Below are positions 33,571 to 42,811 of a stretch of DNA of 64,000 nt, piece after piece. This DNA is from Clostridia bacterium (GTDB lineage Bacteria > Bacillota > Clostridia > Oscillospirales > CAG-272), in contig JAFQPR010000039.1 of NCBI GenBank assembly GCA_017411605.1, positions 1 to 64,000 of the forward strand. Direction: 5' to 3'. Made by a program: the position numbers and the translations under genes. The notes below the pieces were generated by a model. That model was not told where the DNA came from, searched no databases, and saw nothing but the letters and a program-made list of their open reading frames with translations. Within the stretch, counting starts at the first letter, position 1. Each line of letters begins with the position of its first letter.

Positions 33571-36500
33571 TTAGTCGTCAAGTCTGCGATTCAGCATTTC
33601 ACGCCATTCTTCCATTGTCATCTTGACCTCACGAGCCTTGGCTCCGTTTTTCTCGCCAACGATGCCTTGTTCTTCCATGATATCGATGTATTGAGCGGCT
33701 TTGCCGTAACCTATCTTAAGCTTTCTTTGAAGGAATGACGTAGCAACGCTTCCGTTTCTTATAGCAAGCTCAACGGCATTGAGGAATTTTTGATCCTGAA
33801 GGAAGCCCATTCCGGCGTTGTCTTCATCATAATCATCATCCATGCTATCGCCTGACTTGCTCTTATCGCATTTTTGCGCAGCGCGTCGCATATCTTCAAG
33901 AGCCTGTTCGTCGTAATGAGCATCCTTAAACTGAGCCTTAATGAAATCAACGATGTTCTCGGTTTCTGTTTCGGAAACAAATGCGCCCTGAACACGTTTA
34001 GGAGCTTTACCCGACGGAGCAAAGAGCATATCACCTTTACCGATGAGCTTTTCCGCGCCTGTTTGTTCAAGAATTGTACGGGAGTCAATGCCCGAGGATA
34101 CCTTGCAGGCTATACGCGAAGGAATATTTGCCTTGATAACACCCGTGATAACGTCTACCGAAGGACGCTGAGTACCGATAACCAGGTGAATACCCGCAGC
34201 TCTTGCCTTTTGAGCAATAAGCATTATAAGGTTTTCAACAGGATCTCTTACCTGTACCATAAGATCGTTAAGCTCGTCAATAAAAATAATTATTTTGGAC
34301 ATGGGGGCGCCGAGCTCTGGATTTTCGGAAACCTTTTTGTTATAGGAGTCGATGCTTTTAACGCAGAGCTTTTCAATGATTTCATATCTTTTGTTCATTT
34401 CATCAACCGCCCACATAAGCGCACCTGCGGCTTGCTTAGGCTCGGTTACGACGGGAACGAGAAGATGAGGAATACCATTATAAGGCGCAAATTCAACCTT
34501 CTTCGGGTCGATCATTATAAATTTGACTTCATCGGGACGTGCCTTATATAGCATACTTGTAATAAGTGAGTTGATACATACCGATTTACCCATACCGGTA
34601 GCACCCGCAATAAGAACGTGAGGCATAGAGCCTATATCTCCGTAAACAAGAGATCCTTCTACGCTTTTACCGATACAAACGCAGGTTTTCGAGGTTTCGC
34701 TCTGGAATTCATCAGCCTCAAGAAGATCACGAAGCGATACAAGAGACGGAACTTTATTTGGAACTTCAACACCTACTGCGCTCTTGCCGGGGATGGGAGC
34801 TTCTATTCTTATAGACTCAGCCGCGAGCGCGAGCGCGATATCATCGGCAAGCTTTTCAATCTGATTTACTCTTACGCCCTTTGCCGGAACTATAGAATAT
34901 CTCGTAATTCTCGGACCGTGCTCCATGCCACGTATCGTAGCCTTGATATTGAAGGAATCAAGAGTATTGATAAGCTGCTCACCGCCGTACTGTATTTCCT
35001 TGTTTATGCTATCCCAATCTTCTTCCTCACTCTTCTTAAGAAGCTCAAGGGGAGGGAATTTATAATTGGAATAATCGGGAAGAGCGGGCTTTTTCTTTTC
35101 TTCTTTTTTAGGCTGAGGTATGATGGGCTCTTCATATTCTTCCTCTGTGTAATCATCAAAAGGAGGAGTGTCGTCTTCATCCTCGGCTTCTTCGCTTTCT
35201 TCTCCGTAAGCACTCTCGACGGATATCGGTTTGAGTTCATCTTCATCAGCAACAGATTCATTCTCAATTTCCTCGGTTTTGGTGCTATCCACGTTTCTGA
35301 AAACGTCAAACATCTGTCTTTGAGCATAGATCTCGGGATTCCTTTCGTCCTCGGGAATCTCCTTTTTTTCCACGATCTCTTCCGGCTCAAGCTCGTCCTC
35401 GGAGAATTCTTCCTCTTCAATATCCTCATCGTCTTCATCATAGGTGAATTCCAATCCGGATTTTCTTAAGTCGGAAGACGCGTCAAGTGTGGAATCAAGC
35501 ATGGTGCGCGATACCTCGAGCGTTGCTTCATCCGAAGGTGTAGCATCTACGAGATCATCTTCGTCACCGGAATCGTATTTTTCATCAAAATTAAACTCGG
35601 TTGAGGTCGTAGGTTTGATATCGGCATCAATATAATCGGTTTCCTCAAACTCGATTCCCGTACCGAATTTTGATACAGACTCCTGAATATGCTCAGGATC
35701 CGCTTTCCGCATTTCTTTGTCAGGGATGGCAACACTAATTGTTTCTCCGGTTGTTTCAGAAGCTTCAGCGACGTATTTCTGCACCGATGGAATCTCACGT
35801 GCCATATCTGCGGATGGAGCATCGTGAATATCGCCTGTGCTGTATGTGGGAGCAGGCGAAACGTATGCGGTATCTGCGACGGTTGAGCGGGCGGATTCAG
35901 TATGTGCTTTAGGTGCAGTATATTCAGGTGCTGTCGGTGTAGTATGAACAGGCGCGACAGGGATCGTATAAGCGGGTGCTGACGGAGCGGTGTGCGTAGG
36001 CGCGACCGGAGTAGCAGAAGGAACAGATGCTGCGGGCGCAGAGTAAGAAGAAGTTGCGGGCGCAGGATTTGTTTCTTTATCTGTATACGGTAAGACTGTC
36101 GGCGTAGAGTATGACGGAGCAACGGAAGCCGCAGCTCGGCTGCTTTCCGGAGATATTCTTACCTCCGAGGCTGTTTCTCCGGAAGAATATGCCCGTCTTG
36201 GCTCAGGCGCGGTAGCGCCGACAAAACGATATTTGTCGCTTACGGAAGGTCTGACAATCGAGCCATAGGTAGACTCATAATCGCTTACTATCGAAGCAAC
36301 ACTGTGACGCTTTTCCTCGGATACCGGAGCAGATGAGCCCGTTGCGGTATGGGTCGCTGGAGCAGTTTCCGTTTTATCCGCAGAAGGGGATACACCGCTT
36401 ACAAGACTTGCAAGACGAGCTTGCTCTCTCGCACGTTCCTCTTCGGCTTGCTTTGCCGAATCAATTGCGGGTGCCGTGCTTTCCGCCGCGGGGGTAGAAA

Positions 36501-37911
36501 CAGTTTCTTTGATGGCAGATTCTGCTTTTGCCTCACGCTCTGCTACAATACGCGCATTTTCTTTTTCAATGGAAGCTTTGACAAGCGCGGCTTCTTCAGC
36601 TTCTCTGGCGGCGCGTCTTTCAATAGCGGCTCTGCGATTTCTTTCAAATTCTTCGAGTCTTCTTTTTTGCTCTGCCTGCTCGGGTGTCAGTTCCGAAATA
36701 AACTCGGAGAAGCCCTTGCTCTCTTTAGGCATTTCTTTTACCTTGCTCGAAGGTTTGTTTGCTCTTTTTTCATTCATAGCAAGGTCAAAAGGATCGAAGG
36801 ATGATGTAAATATTGCATCGGCACTGTCGTCAATTCCGAAGTCAGCAGCAGTCTTTGCTTCTTCTTTTGAAACGGAAGGTACGTCATCGGACTCGTCCGC
36901 CGATGTTGGGGCTTTTACCTCTTCATAAACAATATCATCGCTTCGGAATCCTTCGGAAGGTGTTTCCGTTCTGACGAAGATTGGGTCCGCTTCAATTTCA
37001 ATATCTGTAAAGCGCTTTTTATCCTCGGTAGCTTCGTCGATAACAGATTCCTCTGCAACGGTATCGTCTTCTTTGATTACCGTTTCTCTTAAAAATGGCG
37101 AGCCTGCCGTGCCCGTTTTGGTTTCAAGAATACCGAGCTCCGGAATCTCGAGTCTTGAAACGCCGTTATCGGCATTAAAATATTCGTCATTATAAAAATC
37201 TGCGTTTTTCTTATCATCAACAGCCCTCTGTCTGACAAGCTTTTCTTCGCGTTTTGTTTTTTTCTTCTCTTGCTTCCTTTCTTCAATGTCAGCAAAATAG
37301 TTGGCTATCTTCGCGATTTTTCTTAAGAAGAATCTCGAAATGCCCGATCCGCTGCCGGAGGAAAGATATAAGATATACAGCGCAACAGCCAAAGCTATTA
37401 CAATGAGAAGTCCTACTTTTCCGATTATCTTCGCAAGAGCAAATGCAAAAACGCTGCCTATAAATCCGCCGCCGACAGAGTTTTTGCCATTATTATAATA
37501 GTCTTTTACGTTGAATACGAGTTCGGAAGAAATATTCGGTATAATGTAAGCCAGCATTGAAAGCATAACGAGCGCGATAAAAGAAAATATTACTTTTATT
37601 CCGAGCTTATGCTCTTTGATATCCGAATAGAAGAATATAGCGTGAAAAACAATAAAAGCGGGAATGGTATAAGCCATGTATGAGAATAGTCCCATCAGAA
37701 GATTTGAAATAAATCTGCCAAATGCTCCCGTTTCCGCAGTTATAAAACAGAGAGTAAGGAACAGCGCTGCCGCTATCATAATAACGGGAATCGCGCGGAC
37801 GAAGCCTTTTATTTCAACCGGCTCCTTCTTCTTGGTTCTTCTTTCTATTGCTCTGCGTTTTAATCTATCTATAAAAGTGTCTTTTTTAACTTTATCTTTT
37901 TTGTCAGTCAA
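33571..37911 (-). CDS. ftsK: DNA translocase FtsK/SpoIIIE, very long linker
   Basis: Membrane-anchored hexameric DNA pump for chromosome segregation at division or sporulation septa. The start is taken as TTG 37911, 7 nt after CGGAGG; an in-frame GTG at 37947 has no such site. About 1446 aa against the usual 750-900. Four membrane helices lie in the first about 200 residues, then a linker of roughly 740 residues rich in Ala/Pro/Ser/Thr and later Glu/Asp. The motor carries Walker A GATGMGKSV and Walker B IIIFIDELNDLM, with GTQRPSVDVITG. The C-terminal gamma domain (GSVATSFLQRKLKIGYGKAA) reads the orienting sequence. A soluble paralogue fused to a TIR domain is encoded two genes downstream. Confidence 0.93.
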   Translation of the reverse strand: MTDKKDKVKKDTFIDRLKRRAIERRTKKKEPVEIKGFVRAIPVIMIAAALFLTLCFITAETGAFGRFISNLLMGLFSYMAYTIPAFIVFHAIFFYSDIKEHKLGIKVIFSFIALVMLSMLAYIIPNISSELVFNVKDYYNNGKNSVGGGFIGSVFAFALAKIIGKVGLLIVIALAVALYILYLSSGSGSGISRFFLRKIAKIANYFADIEERKQEKKKTKREEKLVRQRAVDDKKNADFYNDEYFNADNGVSRLEIPELGILETKTGTAGSPFLRETVIKEDDTVAEESVIDEATEDKKRFTDIEIEADPIFVRTETPSEGFRSDDIVYEEVKAPTSADESDDVPSVSKEEAKTAADFGIDDSADAIFTSSFDPFDLAMNEKRANKPSSKVKEMPKESKGFSEFISELTPEQAEQKRRLEEFERNRRAAIERRAAREAEEAALVKASIEKENARIVAEREAKAESAIKETVSTPAAESTAPAIDSAKQAEEERAREQARLASLVSGVSPSADKTETAPATHTATGSSAPVSEEKRHSVASIVSDYESTYGSIVRPSVSDKYRFVGATAPEPRRAYSSGETASEVRISPESSRAAASVAPSYSTPTVLPYTDKETNPAPATSSYSAPAASVPSATPVAPTHTAPSAPAYTIPVAPVHTTPTAPEYTAPKAHTESARSTVADTAYVSPAPTYSTGDIHDAPSADMAREIPSVQKYVAEASETTGETISVAIPDKEMRKADPEHIQESVSKFGTGIEFEETDYIDADIKPTTSTEFNFDEKYDSGDEDDLVDATPSDEATLEVSRTMLDSTLDASSDLRKSGLEFTYDEDDEDIEEEEFSEDELEPEEIVEKKEIPEDERNPEIYAQRQMFDVFRNVDSTKTEEIENESVADEDELKPISVESAYGEESEEAEDEDDTPPFDDYTEEEYEEPIIPQPKKEEKKKPALPDYSNYKFPPLELLKKSEEEDWDSINKEIQYGGEQLINTLDSFNIKATIRGMEHGPRITRYSIVPAKGVRVNQIEKLADDIALALAAESIRIEAPIPGKSAVGVEVPNKVPSLVSLRDLLEADEFQSETSKTCVCIGKSVEGSLVYGDIGSMPHVLIAGATGMGKSVCINSLITSMLYKARPDEVKFIMIDPKKVEFAPYNGIPHLLVPVVTEPKQAAGALMWAVDEMNKRYEIIEKLCVKSIDSYNKKVSENPELGAPMSKIIIFIDELNDLMVQVRDPVENLIMLIAQKARAAGIHLVIGTQRPSVDVITGVIKANIPSRIACKVSSGIDSRTILEQTGAEKLIGKGDMLFAPSGKAPKRVQGAFVSETETENIVDFIKAQFKDAHYDEQALEDMRRAAQKCDKSKSGDSMDDDYDEDNAGMGFLQDQKFLNAVELAIRNGSVATSFLQRKLKIGYGKAAQYIDIMEEQGIVGEKNGAKAREVKMTMEEWREMLNRRLDD

Positions 37912-38074
37912 TTTTTTATCCTCCGTAGAAATTGCAAAAAATACCACATTTTAATCTATATATTTTATAATACCAAATTTTAAAATAAAATACAAGTATT
38001 TACGCGAAAAATTAAAAAATAAAAATTAAAAAATATTTTTATTATGGGAAAATAATGAAAACAGTTAAATTTGC

Positions 38075-38103
38075 TTGACAAATTCGGGCAAGTCTGCTAG
38101 AAT
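38075..38103 (+). promoter_or_regulatory. cysS promoter
   Basis: TTGACA (38075-38080), 17-bp spacer, TAGAAT (38098-38103). The transcript leader is under 30 nt, too short for a T-box. Confidence 0.8.
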
Positions 38104-38136
38104 GGATAATATAATTTATTCAGAAAGGCAATAGCA

Positions 38137-39573
38137 ATGCGTCTTTATAATTCGCTGACAAGAGAAAAGGACTTATTTATTCCGAGGGTCGAGGGAAAGG
38201 TATCTATGTATACCTGTGGCCCAACAGTATATCATTTTGCTCATATAGGAAATCTCCGTTCTTATATTATGGAGGATATTCTTGAAAAATATTTACGTTA
38301 TATTGGATATGACGTAACAAGAGTTATGAATATCACAGATGTGGGACATCTTACCAGCGATGCCGATACAGGTGAGGATAAGATGCTGAAAGGTGCAAAG
38401 CGTGAGCATAAAACGGTTATGGAGATAGCCGATTTTTATACGAAAGCATTCTTTGCCGATTGCAAAAAGCTTAATATAAAAACTCCCGACGTTGTTGAGC
38501 CTGCAACTGCGTGCATTCCCGAGTTTATCGAAATGATAAAAACTCTTCTTGAAAAGGGATTCGCTTACGAGGCGGGCGGAAATATTTACTTTGATACGTC
38601 GAAGCTTGATAAGTATTACGTATTCAATGACTTTACCGAGGATGATCTTGACGTCGGTGTAAGAGAAACTGTAGAAGCCGATAATAACAAGAGAAACAAA
38701 GCAGATTTCGTACTTTGGTTTACAAAATCTAAGTTTGACGATCAGGAGCTTAAGTGGGATTCACCCTTCGGGCTCGGTTATCCCGGATGGCACATTGAGT
38801 GCTCATGCATTGCAAAGAAGCACCTTGGCGAGTATCTTGATCTTCATTGCGGCGGTATAGATAATGCTTTCCCGCATCATACGAATGAGATCGCGCAGAG
38901 TGAATCCACGTTTGGTCACGAATGGTGCAAGTATTGGTTCCACGTTCATCATCTTAATACCGCGGGCGGTAAGATGAGTAAGTCAAAAGGCGAATTTCTC
39001 ACAGTATCGTTGCTTGAAGAGCGCGGATTTGATCCCGTTGTTTACCGTATGTTCTGCCTTGGCTCGCATTATAGAAAGAATCTTGTATTTTCGTGGGAAA
39101 ACCTTGAAAATGCTAAAGTAGCATATAACAAGCTTGTTGCAAAGATCGCGCAGCTCAAAGAAGATCCCGAATCGAAAATATCTTCTGCAGCACTCGAAGA
39201 GGGCAGGTTGAAGTTCAAAAATGCTCTTGACAATGACCTTAATACATCTCTTGCGGTAACAGCTCTCTATGATGTTCTTAAGCTTGATACAAATGACAGA
39301 ACAAAGCTTCAGCTTATAGCTGAGTTTGATACCGTTCTCGGTCTTGATCTTATTGCTCATGCTAAAGCGCTCGGTGCAGACGATAAGAGCGAAGAGAACT
39401 CGGATATTGATCCGGAGCTCGTAAGCTATATCAAAGAGAGAATAGCGGCGCGCGCTGCTGCAAAGAAAGCTAAGAATTTTGCCGAAGCGGATGCTATCAG
39501 AGCAGAGCTTCTTGAAAAGGGTATCACTCTTGTTGATAAACGGGAAGGTACCGAGTTTATCATTAATAAGTAA
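38137..39573 (+). CDS. cysS: Cysteinyl-tRNA synthetase
   Basis: Class I synthetase that charges tRNA-Cys. 478 aa, the normal length. YTCGPTVYHFAHIGNLRSY carries the zinc-binding Cys and the HIGH motif (HIGN); GWHIECS supplies further zinc ligands; KMSKSKGEF is the KMSKS loop. AGAAAGG is 8 nt upstream of the ATG. Terminated by the hairpin at 39602-39650. Confidence 0.96.
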   Translation: MRLYNSLTREKDLFIPRVEGKVSMYTCGPTVYHFAHIGNLRSYIMEDILEKYLRYIGYDVTRVMNITDVGHLTSDADTGEDKMLKGAKREHKTVMEIADFYTKAFFADCKKLNIKTPDVVEPATACIPEFIEMIKTLLEKGFAYEAGGNIYFDTSKLDKYYVFNDFTEDDLDVGVRETVEADNNKRNKADFVLWFTKSKFDDQELKWDSPFGLGYPGWHIECSCIAKKHLGEYLDLHCGGIDNAFPHHTNEIAQSESTFGHEWCKYWFHVHHLNTAGGKMSKSKGEFLTVSLLEERGFDPVVYRMFCLGSHYRKNLVFSWENLENAKVAYNKLVAKIAQLKEDPESKISSAALEEGRLKFKNALDNDLNTSLAVTALYDVLKLDTNDRTKLQLIAEFDTVLGLDLIAHAKALGADDKSEENSDIDPELVSYIKERIAARAAAKKAKNFAEADAIRAELLEKGITLVDKREGTEFIINK

Positions 39574-39601
39574 AAATACTTGACATAGTAGATCAGCAAT
39601 T

Positions 39602-39650
39602 AATAAATCGGGCAGGAGCTTACTTAATAATATCCCTGCCCGAAATTTAT
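39602..39650 (+). terminator. Hairpin after cysS
   Basis: CGGGCAGG pairs with CCTGCCCG, extended by AATAAAT/ATTTATT ends, across an 18-nt loop; terminator-like but without a pure T-run. Confidence 0.6.
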
Positions 39651-39689
39651 TAGGACAAAAACAACTGTTATACAAAAGAAGGAAAAACT

Positions 39690-40448
39690 ATGGCTTTTGA
39701 AAAAAGCGTCGCCGACGTTCTTTTTATGAAAGGCGAATATGAGAGAGCAGCGGAAATGTATCTTGAGGGCGCGAAGGACGGCGAAGAGATAGCATCGTTT
39801 GATTATGCGTACTGTCTTTTGCGCGGCTACGGTGTGCCGCGAGATCCGGAAATGGCAAAGAGTTTCTTTACCTTTGCAAGAGATATGGATGGTGGAGCAA
39901 GCTGCTACAATCTAGCCGTGATGTACCTTGAGGGAAACGGAGTCGAAAAGAATTACAGAACTGCCATTCAGTATATGTCCGATGCGGCAGATATGGGGTG
40001 CGTCGAGGCAATGCTATACCTTGGAATGGCATATACGACAGGGTACGTTCTTTATCCCGAAATAACCTCAATTTGTATGATACCGTATCACAAAAGTGAG
40101 CTGCGTGACAATATGTTCTGTCTTCCCGGTAGCAGCGAAGCTTTGGATGAGGCAGACGAGGAAGCGAGATTCACGGTTATTAAAGCAGATGCTCGCCGAG
40201 CGTTTGAATATTTCAGTGACGCAGCGCACGCAGATTCAACTTACGTTGAGGATTTAGTTGCAAAAGGTAAATATTTGTATGCAAAATGCTATATTGACGG
40301 TATGGGAACAGACTTTAACCGTGAGGTAGGACTTAAGCTCATGCTAACCGCAGGAAAGAGCGGTTCTGAAGATGCGGTAGCTTATCTTGCCGAGAACGGA
40401 ATAACGGAGAAGCTTCTTCTCGAGTGGAAAAAGCCTAAGAAAGATTGA
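39690..40448 (+). CDS. Sel1-like repeat (TPR) protein
   Basis: 252 aa, cytosolic. Repeats fit the Sel1 consensus of paired helices ending in small-residue turns: GEYERAAEMYLEGAKDGE, DYAYCLLRGYGVPRDPEMAK, YNLAVMYLEGNGVEKNYRTA and AMLYLGMAYTTGY. A last pair is near residues 165-235 (RRAFEYFSDAAHADSTYVED). Such solenoids are protein-interaction scaffolds; partners are unknown. The stop is 3 bp before the VanZ gene, so the two form an operon. Confidence 0.85.
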   Translation: MAFEKSVADVLFMKGEYERAAEMYLEGAKDGEEIASFDYAYCLLRGYGVPRDPEMAKSFFTFARDMDGGASCYNLAVMYLEGNGVEKNYRTAIQYMSDAADMGCVEAMLYLGMAYTTGYVLYPEITSICMIPYHKSELRDNMFCLPGSSEALDEADEEARFTVIKADARRAFEYFSDAAHADSTYVEDLVAKGKYLYAKCYIDGMGTDFNREVGLKLMLTAGKSGSEDAVAYLAENGITEKLLLEWKKPKKD

Positions 40449-40451
40449 CTT

Positions 40452-41324
40452 ATGCTATACATATTGAAAAACAAAAAAATAATCACTTGTCTTGTCTTTA
40501 TAGTTTTGACACTTGGATTTATTTTTACTCAATCGGCATTGCCGTCTGAAAAGTCTTATATCGTAAGCGACTCGGTTTCCAATTTTTTTGATGATCTTTT
40601 CACGAAAAAGCCTAAGCCTACGGAGAACGATTCGAGCGGTGTAGGTACAGGTGATAATACCGGTACTGAAGAAGAGGATACCGACATATCCGGCGGCAAT
40701 ACAGATACAGAGCAGGGAGATGCTGAAAATCCCGATAATATTACCGATACAGACCAAGGAAATACCGAAGCTCCGGGTGATAATACCGATACTGATATCG
40801 GAACGGATGATGATAGCGTTACGAATACAGACCCCGATAACGGTGTCGGAACGGATACGGACATTGGCAACGAATCCGATAGCGGCCAGGATAATGAAGA
40901 GGGCGAAGGCTCGGAAAACGAGGAAAATAATACCGCTGCGGACAGTCAGGTAAAAGAGCACGGTAAATTTGCAACCTATTTTATGAAGCATATAAGAAAA
41001 ATCGCTCATTTTACAGAGCACGGTATATTCGGTCTTGAAGTATTCTTCTTAGCTTTTGTAATCGAAAAGCTTATTGGTAAGAGAAAAAAGATTTTACCGC
41101 TAAACCCGTTGACACTCTTGGTCTGCCTCAACGCAGGAATCCTCGTCGCTTTTCTTGATGAGAGCATACAGCTTCTTTCGGGACGTACTGCGAGCATCAG
41201 AGATATTTGGCTTGATTTGTCAGGCTTTGCGGCATTTCTTGCTCTTTGCTTCATTATTACTTTTATAGTAAGGTGCATTCGATACTTTGTAGCTCAGAGA
41301 AAGATTACGCAGATTTCATCATAA
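40452..41324 (+). CDS. VanZ-family membrane protein with acidic insert
   Basis: 290 aa. A first hydrophobic helix (IITCLVFIVLTLGFIFTQSA) is followed by about 125 residues of acidic Asp/Glu/Asn/Thr/Gly repeats (GNTDTEQGD, DNTDTDIGTDDD, SDSGQDNEEGEG). The VanZ core then has helices after RKIAHFTEHGIFGLE and the conserved DESIQLLSGRTASIRDIWLD. VanZ proteins are small membrane proteins, one of which gives low teicoplanin resistance; most have unknown roles. The normal first extracellular loop is short, so the long acidic insert is unusual. Confidence 0.82.
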   Translation: MLYILKNKKIITCLVFIVLTLGFIFTQSALPSEKSYIVSDSVSNFFDDLFTKKPKPTENDSSGVGTGDNTGTEEEDTDISGGNTDTEQGDAENPDNITDTDQGNTEAPGDNTDTDIGTDDDSVTNTDPDNGVGTDTDIGNESDSGQDNEEGEGSENEENNTAADSQVKEHGKFATYFMKHIRKIAHFTEHGIFGLEVFFLAFVIEKLIGKRKKILPLNPLTLLVCLNAGILVAFLDESIQLLSGRTASIRDIWLDLSGFAAFLALCFIITFIVRCIRYFVAQRKITQISS

Positions 41325-41330
41325 ATAAAA

Positions 41331-41601
41331 GAGGGTAGCTCAAGTTGTGCAAAACTTTAGCTACCCTCGAATGCGCTAAGGGGCTAGAGGGATTTAGAGC
41401 GAAAATTTGCGTTCTCCCACCTGTGAGGCGTATATAAATACGTCGAGGGAGGGAAACGCAAATAGAAAATGACTTTAATTTGATGGAGAAATTCGTAGAA
41501 TTTCAACATTATAACACATATTCTTAGCTCATTTGTTGATTTTAGAGCTTCTTTATGTCGTTTTTTTGTCATTTTCGGTTGCGCCTAAATGCGCCAGCCC
41601 C
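41331..41601. repeat. Hairpin plus inverted-repeat element, copy 1
   Basis: A terminator-like stem (GAGGGTAGCT 41331-41340 with AGCTACCCTC 41359-41368) ends the VanZ transcript. From 41380 to 41601 follows a 222-bp element with imperfect terminal inverted repeats: GGGGCT...ATTTAG...GCG at the left, CGC...CTAAAT...AGCCCC at the right, plus an internal hairpin near 41413-41460. The same hairpin sequence and both ends recur at 55970-56134. No ORF inside. It resembles a MITE-like or structured-RNA repeat. Confidence 0.7.
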
Positions 41602-41608
41602 TTATATA

Positions 41609-42661
41609 TTATTTTGTATATGTGAAGGTAAAAGCTTCCCATGGAATGTCAACGGGCTTTTTCTCGCAAATGATCCCATCTACGTGAAGAAGAAGCGGGA
41701 AGTTCTTAGTATCGAGTTTGCCAAGCTCACCTGCGCGGCGAATTGCTCTTGCGACGCGTTCTGCAACAACGAGCGATTCAAGCGTTACGCCGTTAAGCTC
41801 AGCCTTTGCTTCGTCTATATTAAGACCTCTGCCGAGGAGGATACCGACAAGTCGCGTTCTTCCGCCGTAAACCGTAACGTAGAGATCACCGTAACCAACG
41901 GACATATTCTCGAGGGTAGCTGCGCCCTGGTACTCGAGAAGCTTATACATTTCCTTAACCGCTTGACCGAAAACTGCAGCCTGAGAATTGAAATGAAGCT
42001 CGCTGTCTATACCGTAGTTTTTCTGATTAACGCCAATAGTGAGAGCTATGCCGAGCGCGTAACCGTTTTTAAGAGCAACTGCGCTTTCGATTCCAACAAC
42101 TTCCGTCGAGGGGCTAATATGATAATAATCGGTTGCCATAATAGATTTAAGCTTCTTAAGAATTTCAATATCGTGACCGCAGAAGGAAACCTCGGTTTGA
42201 TCGTGAGCAACGAGCTCGTAGCTCGTGCAAGGACCGCCGATAGCGTTTATGGAAAGCTTTTTCCCGAGTTTTTCCATTTTTGCTTCCCAAACCTCGGGGT
42301 AGGTGAGGAGTCTACCTTCTTCTGTATCCATAAGCCCCTTGGTAACCGAAAGAACGGGAGTGCTCTCGGGAATTTTCGGAAGAATAACGTCACCGAACCA
42401 ATCAACGCCGAAGCTTGATACACCGCCGATTATCATATCAGCGCCCGATATTGCCTCGTCAACCTCTTCAATCTGATAATATTTAATGCCTGAAGGGAAT
42501 ACCTTATTGAACTTTGGGTGCTTGTTGCTTTTTCTGCACTCATCGATGATATTTCTATCGAGATGAGTACCTACCAAACGAACCTCGTTGCCGTTTTCTC
42601 TTGCGGGAAATGCGAGAGCTGAACCCATCATACCCGCTCCGATAATTGTAACAATTGCCAT
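41609..42661 (-). CDS. gpsA: Glycerol-3-phosphate dehydrogenase, NAD(P)+
   Basis: Reduces dihydroxyacetone phosphate to sn-glycerol 3-phosphate for phospholipid synthesis; cytosolic. 350 aa. N-terminal Rossmann motif IIGAGMMGSALA, then VLSVTKGL with the conserved Lys, IGGPCTSYELV, and the second Lys region VALKNGYALG. AAGGAG lies 10 nt from the ATG. GGVS and GRGLNIDEA segments fit the family. It is divergent from a DeoR regulator, so sugar-phosphate-dependent control is likely. Confidence 0.9.
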   Translation of the reverse strand: MAIVTIIGAGMMGSALAFPARENGNEVRLVGTHLDRNIIDECRKSNKHPKFNKVFPSGIKYYQIEEVDEAISGADMIIGGVSSFGVDWFGDVILPKIPESTPVLSVTKGLMDTEEGRLLTYPEVWEAKMEKLGKKLSINAIGGPCTSYELVAHDQTEVSFCGHDIEILKKLKSIMATDYYHISPSTEVVGIESAVALKNGYALGIALTIGVNQKNYGIDSELHFNSQAAVFGQAVKEMYKLLEYQGAATLENMSVGYGDLYVTVYGGRTRLVGILLGRGLNIDEAKAELNGVTLESLVVAERVARAIRRAGELGKLDTKNFPLLLHVDGIICEKKPVDIPWEAFTFTYTK

Positions 42662-42811
42662 GAATAAATTCTCCTTTTTGAAAAAGTTCTTGCAAAATTT
42701 AGTTATATAAGATATAATGTATCATATACTATTTGGCTCTAAAAATCAATACGTGGCGTGAATTTTGAAAAAAAGCAAAAAAATGAAAGAACTTTTGCAA
42801 AAGGTGGTATT
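42662..42811. promoter_or_regulatory. gpsA-deoR divergent control region
   Basis: The 150-bp spacer contains a perfect 12-bp palindrome CTTTTGCAAAAG (42792-42803) next to the DeoR ribosome site. A related half-site TTCTTGCAAAA (42688-42698) lies near the gpsA ribosome site. The pair could be the operators of the DeoR protein; this is inference. Confidence 0.4.

Noticed and set aside
37912..37947. GTG start of ftsK at 37947
   Set aside because: CGGAGG sits between this codon and TTG 37911, with ideal spacing to the TTG.
37948..38136. T-box leader upstream of cysS
   Set aside because: The promoter leaves a leader of under 30 nt, with no specifier stem, antiterminator or T-box sequence.
41555..42418. 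Plus-strand 287-codon open frame opposite gpsA
   Set aside because: It is antisense to a complete gpsA with all family motifs, and begins inside the inverted-repeat element.
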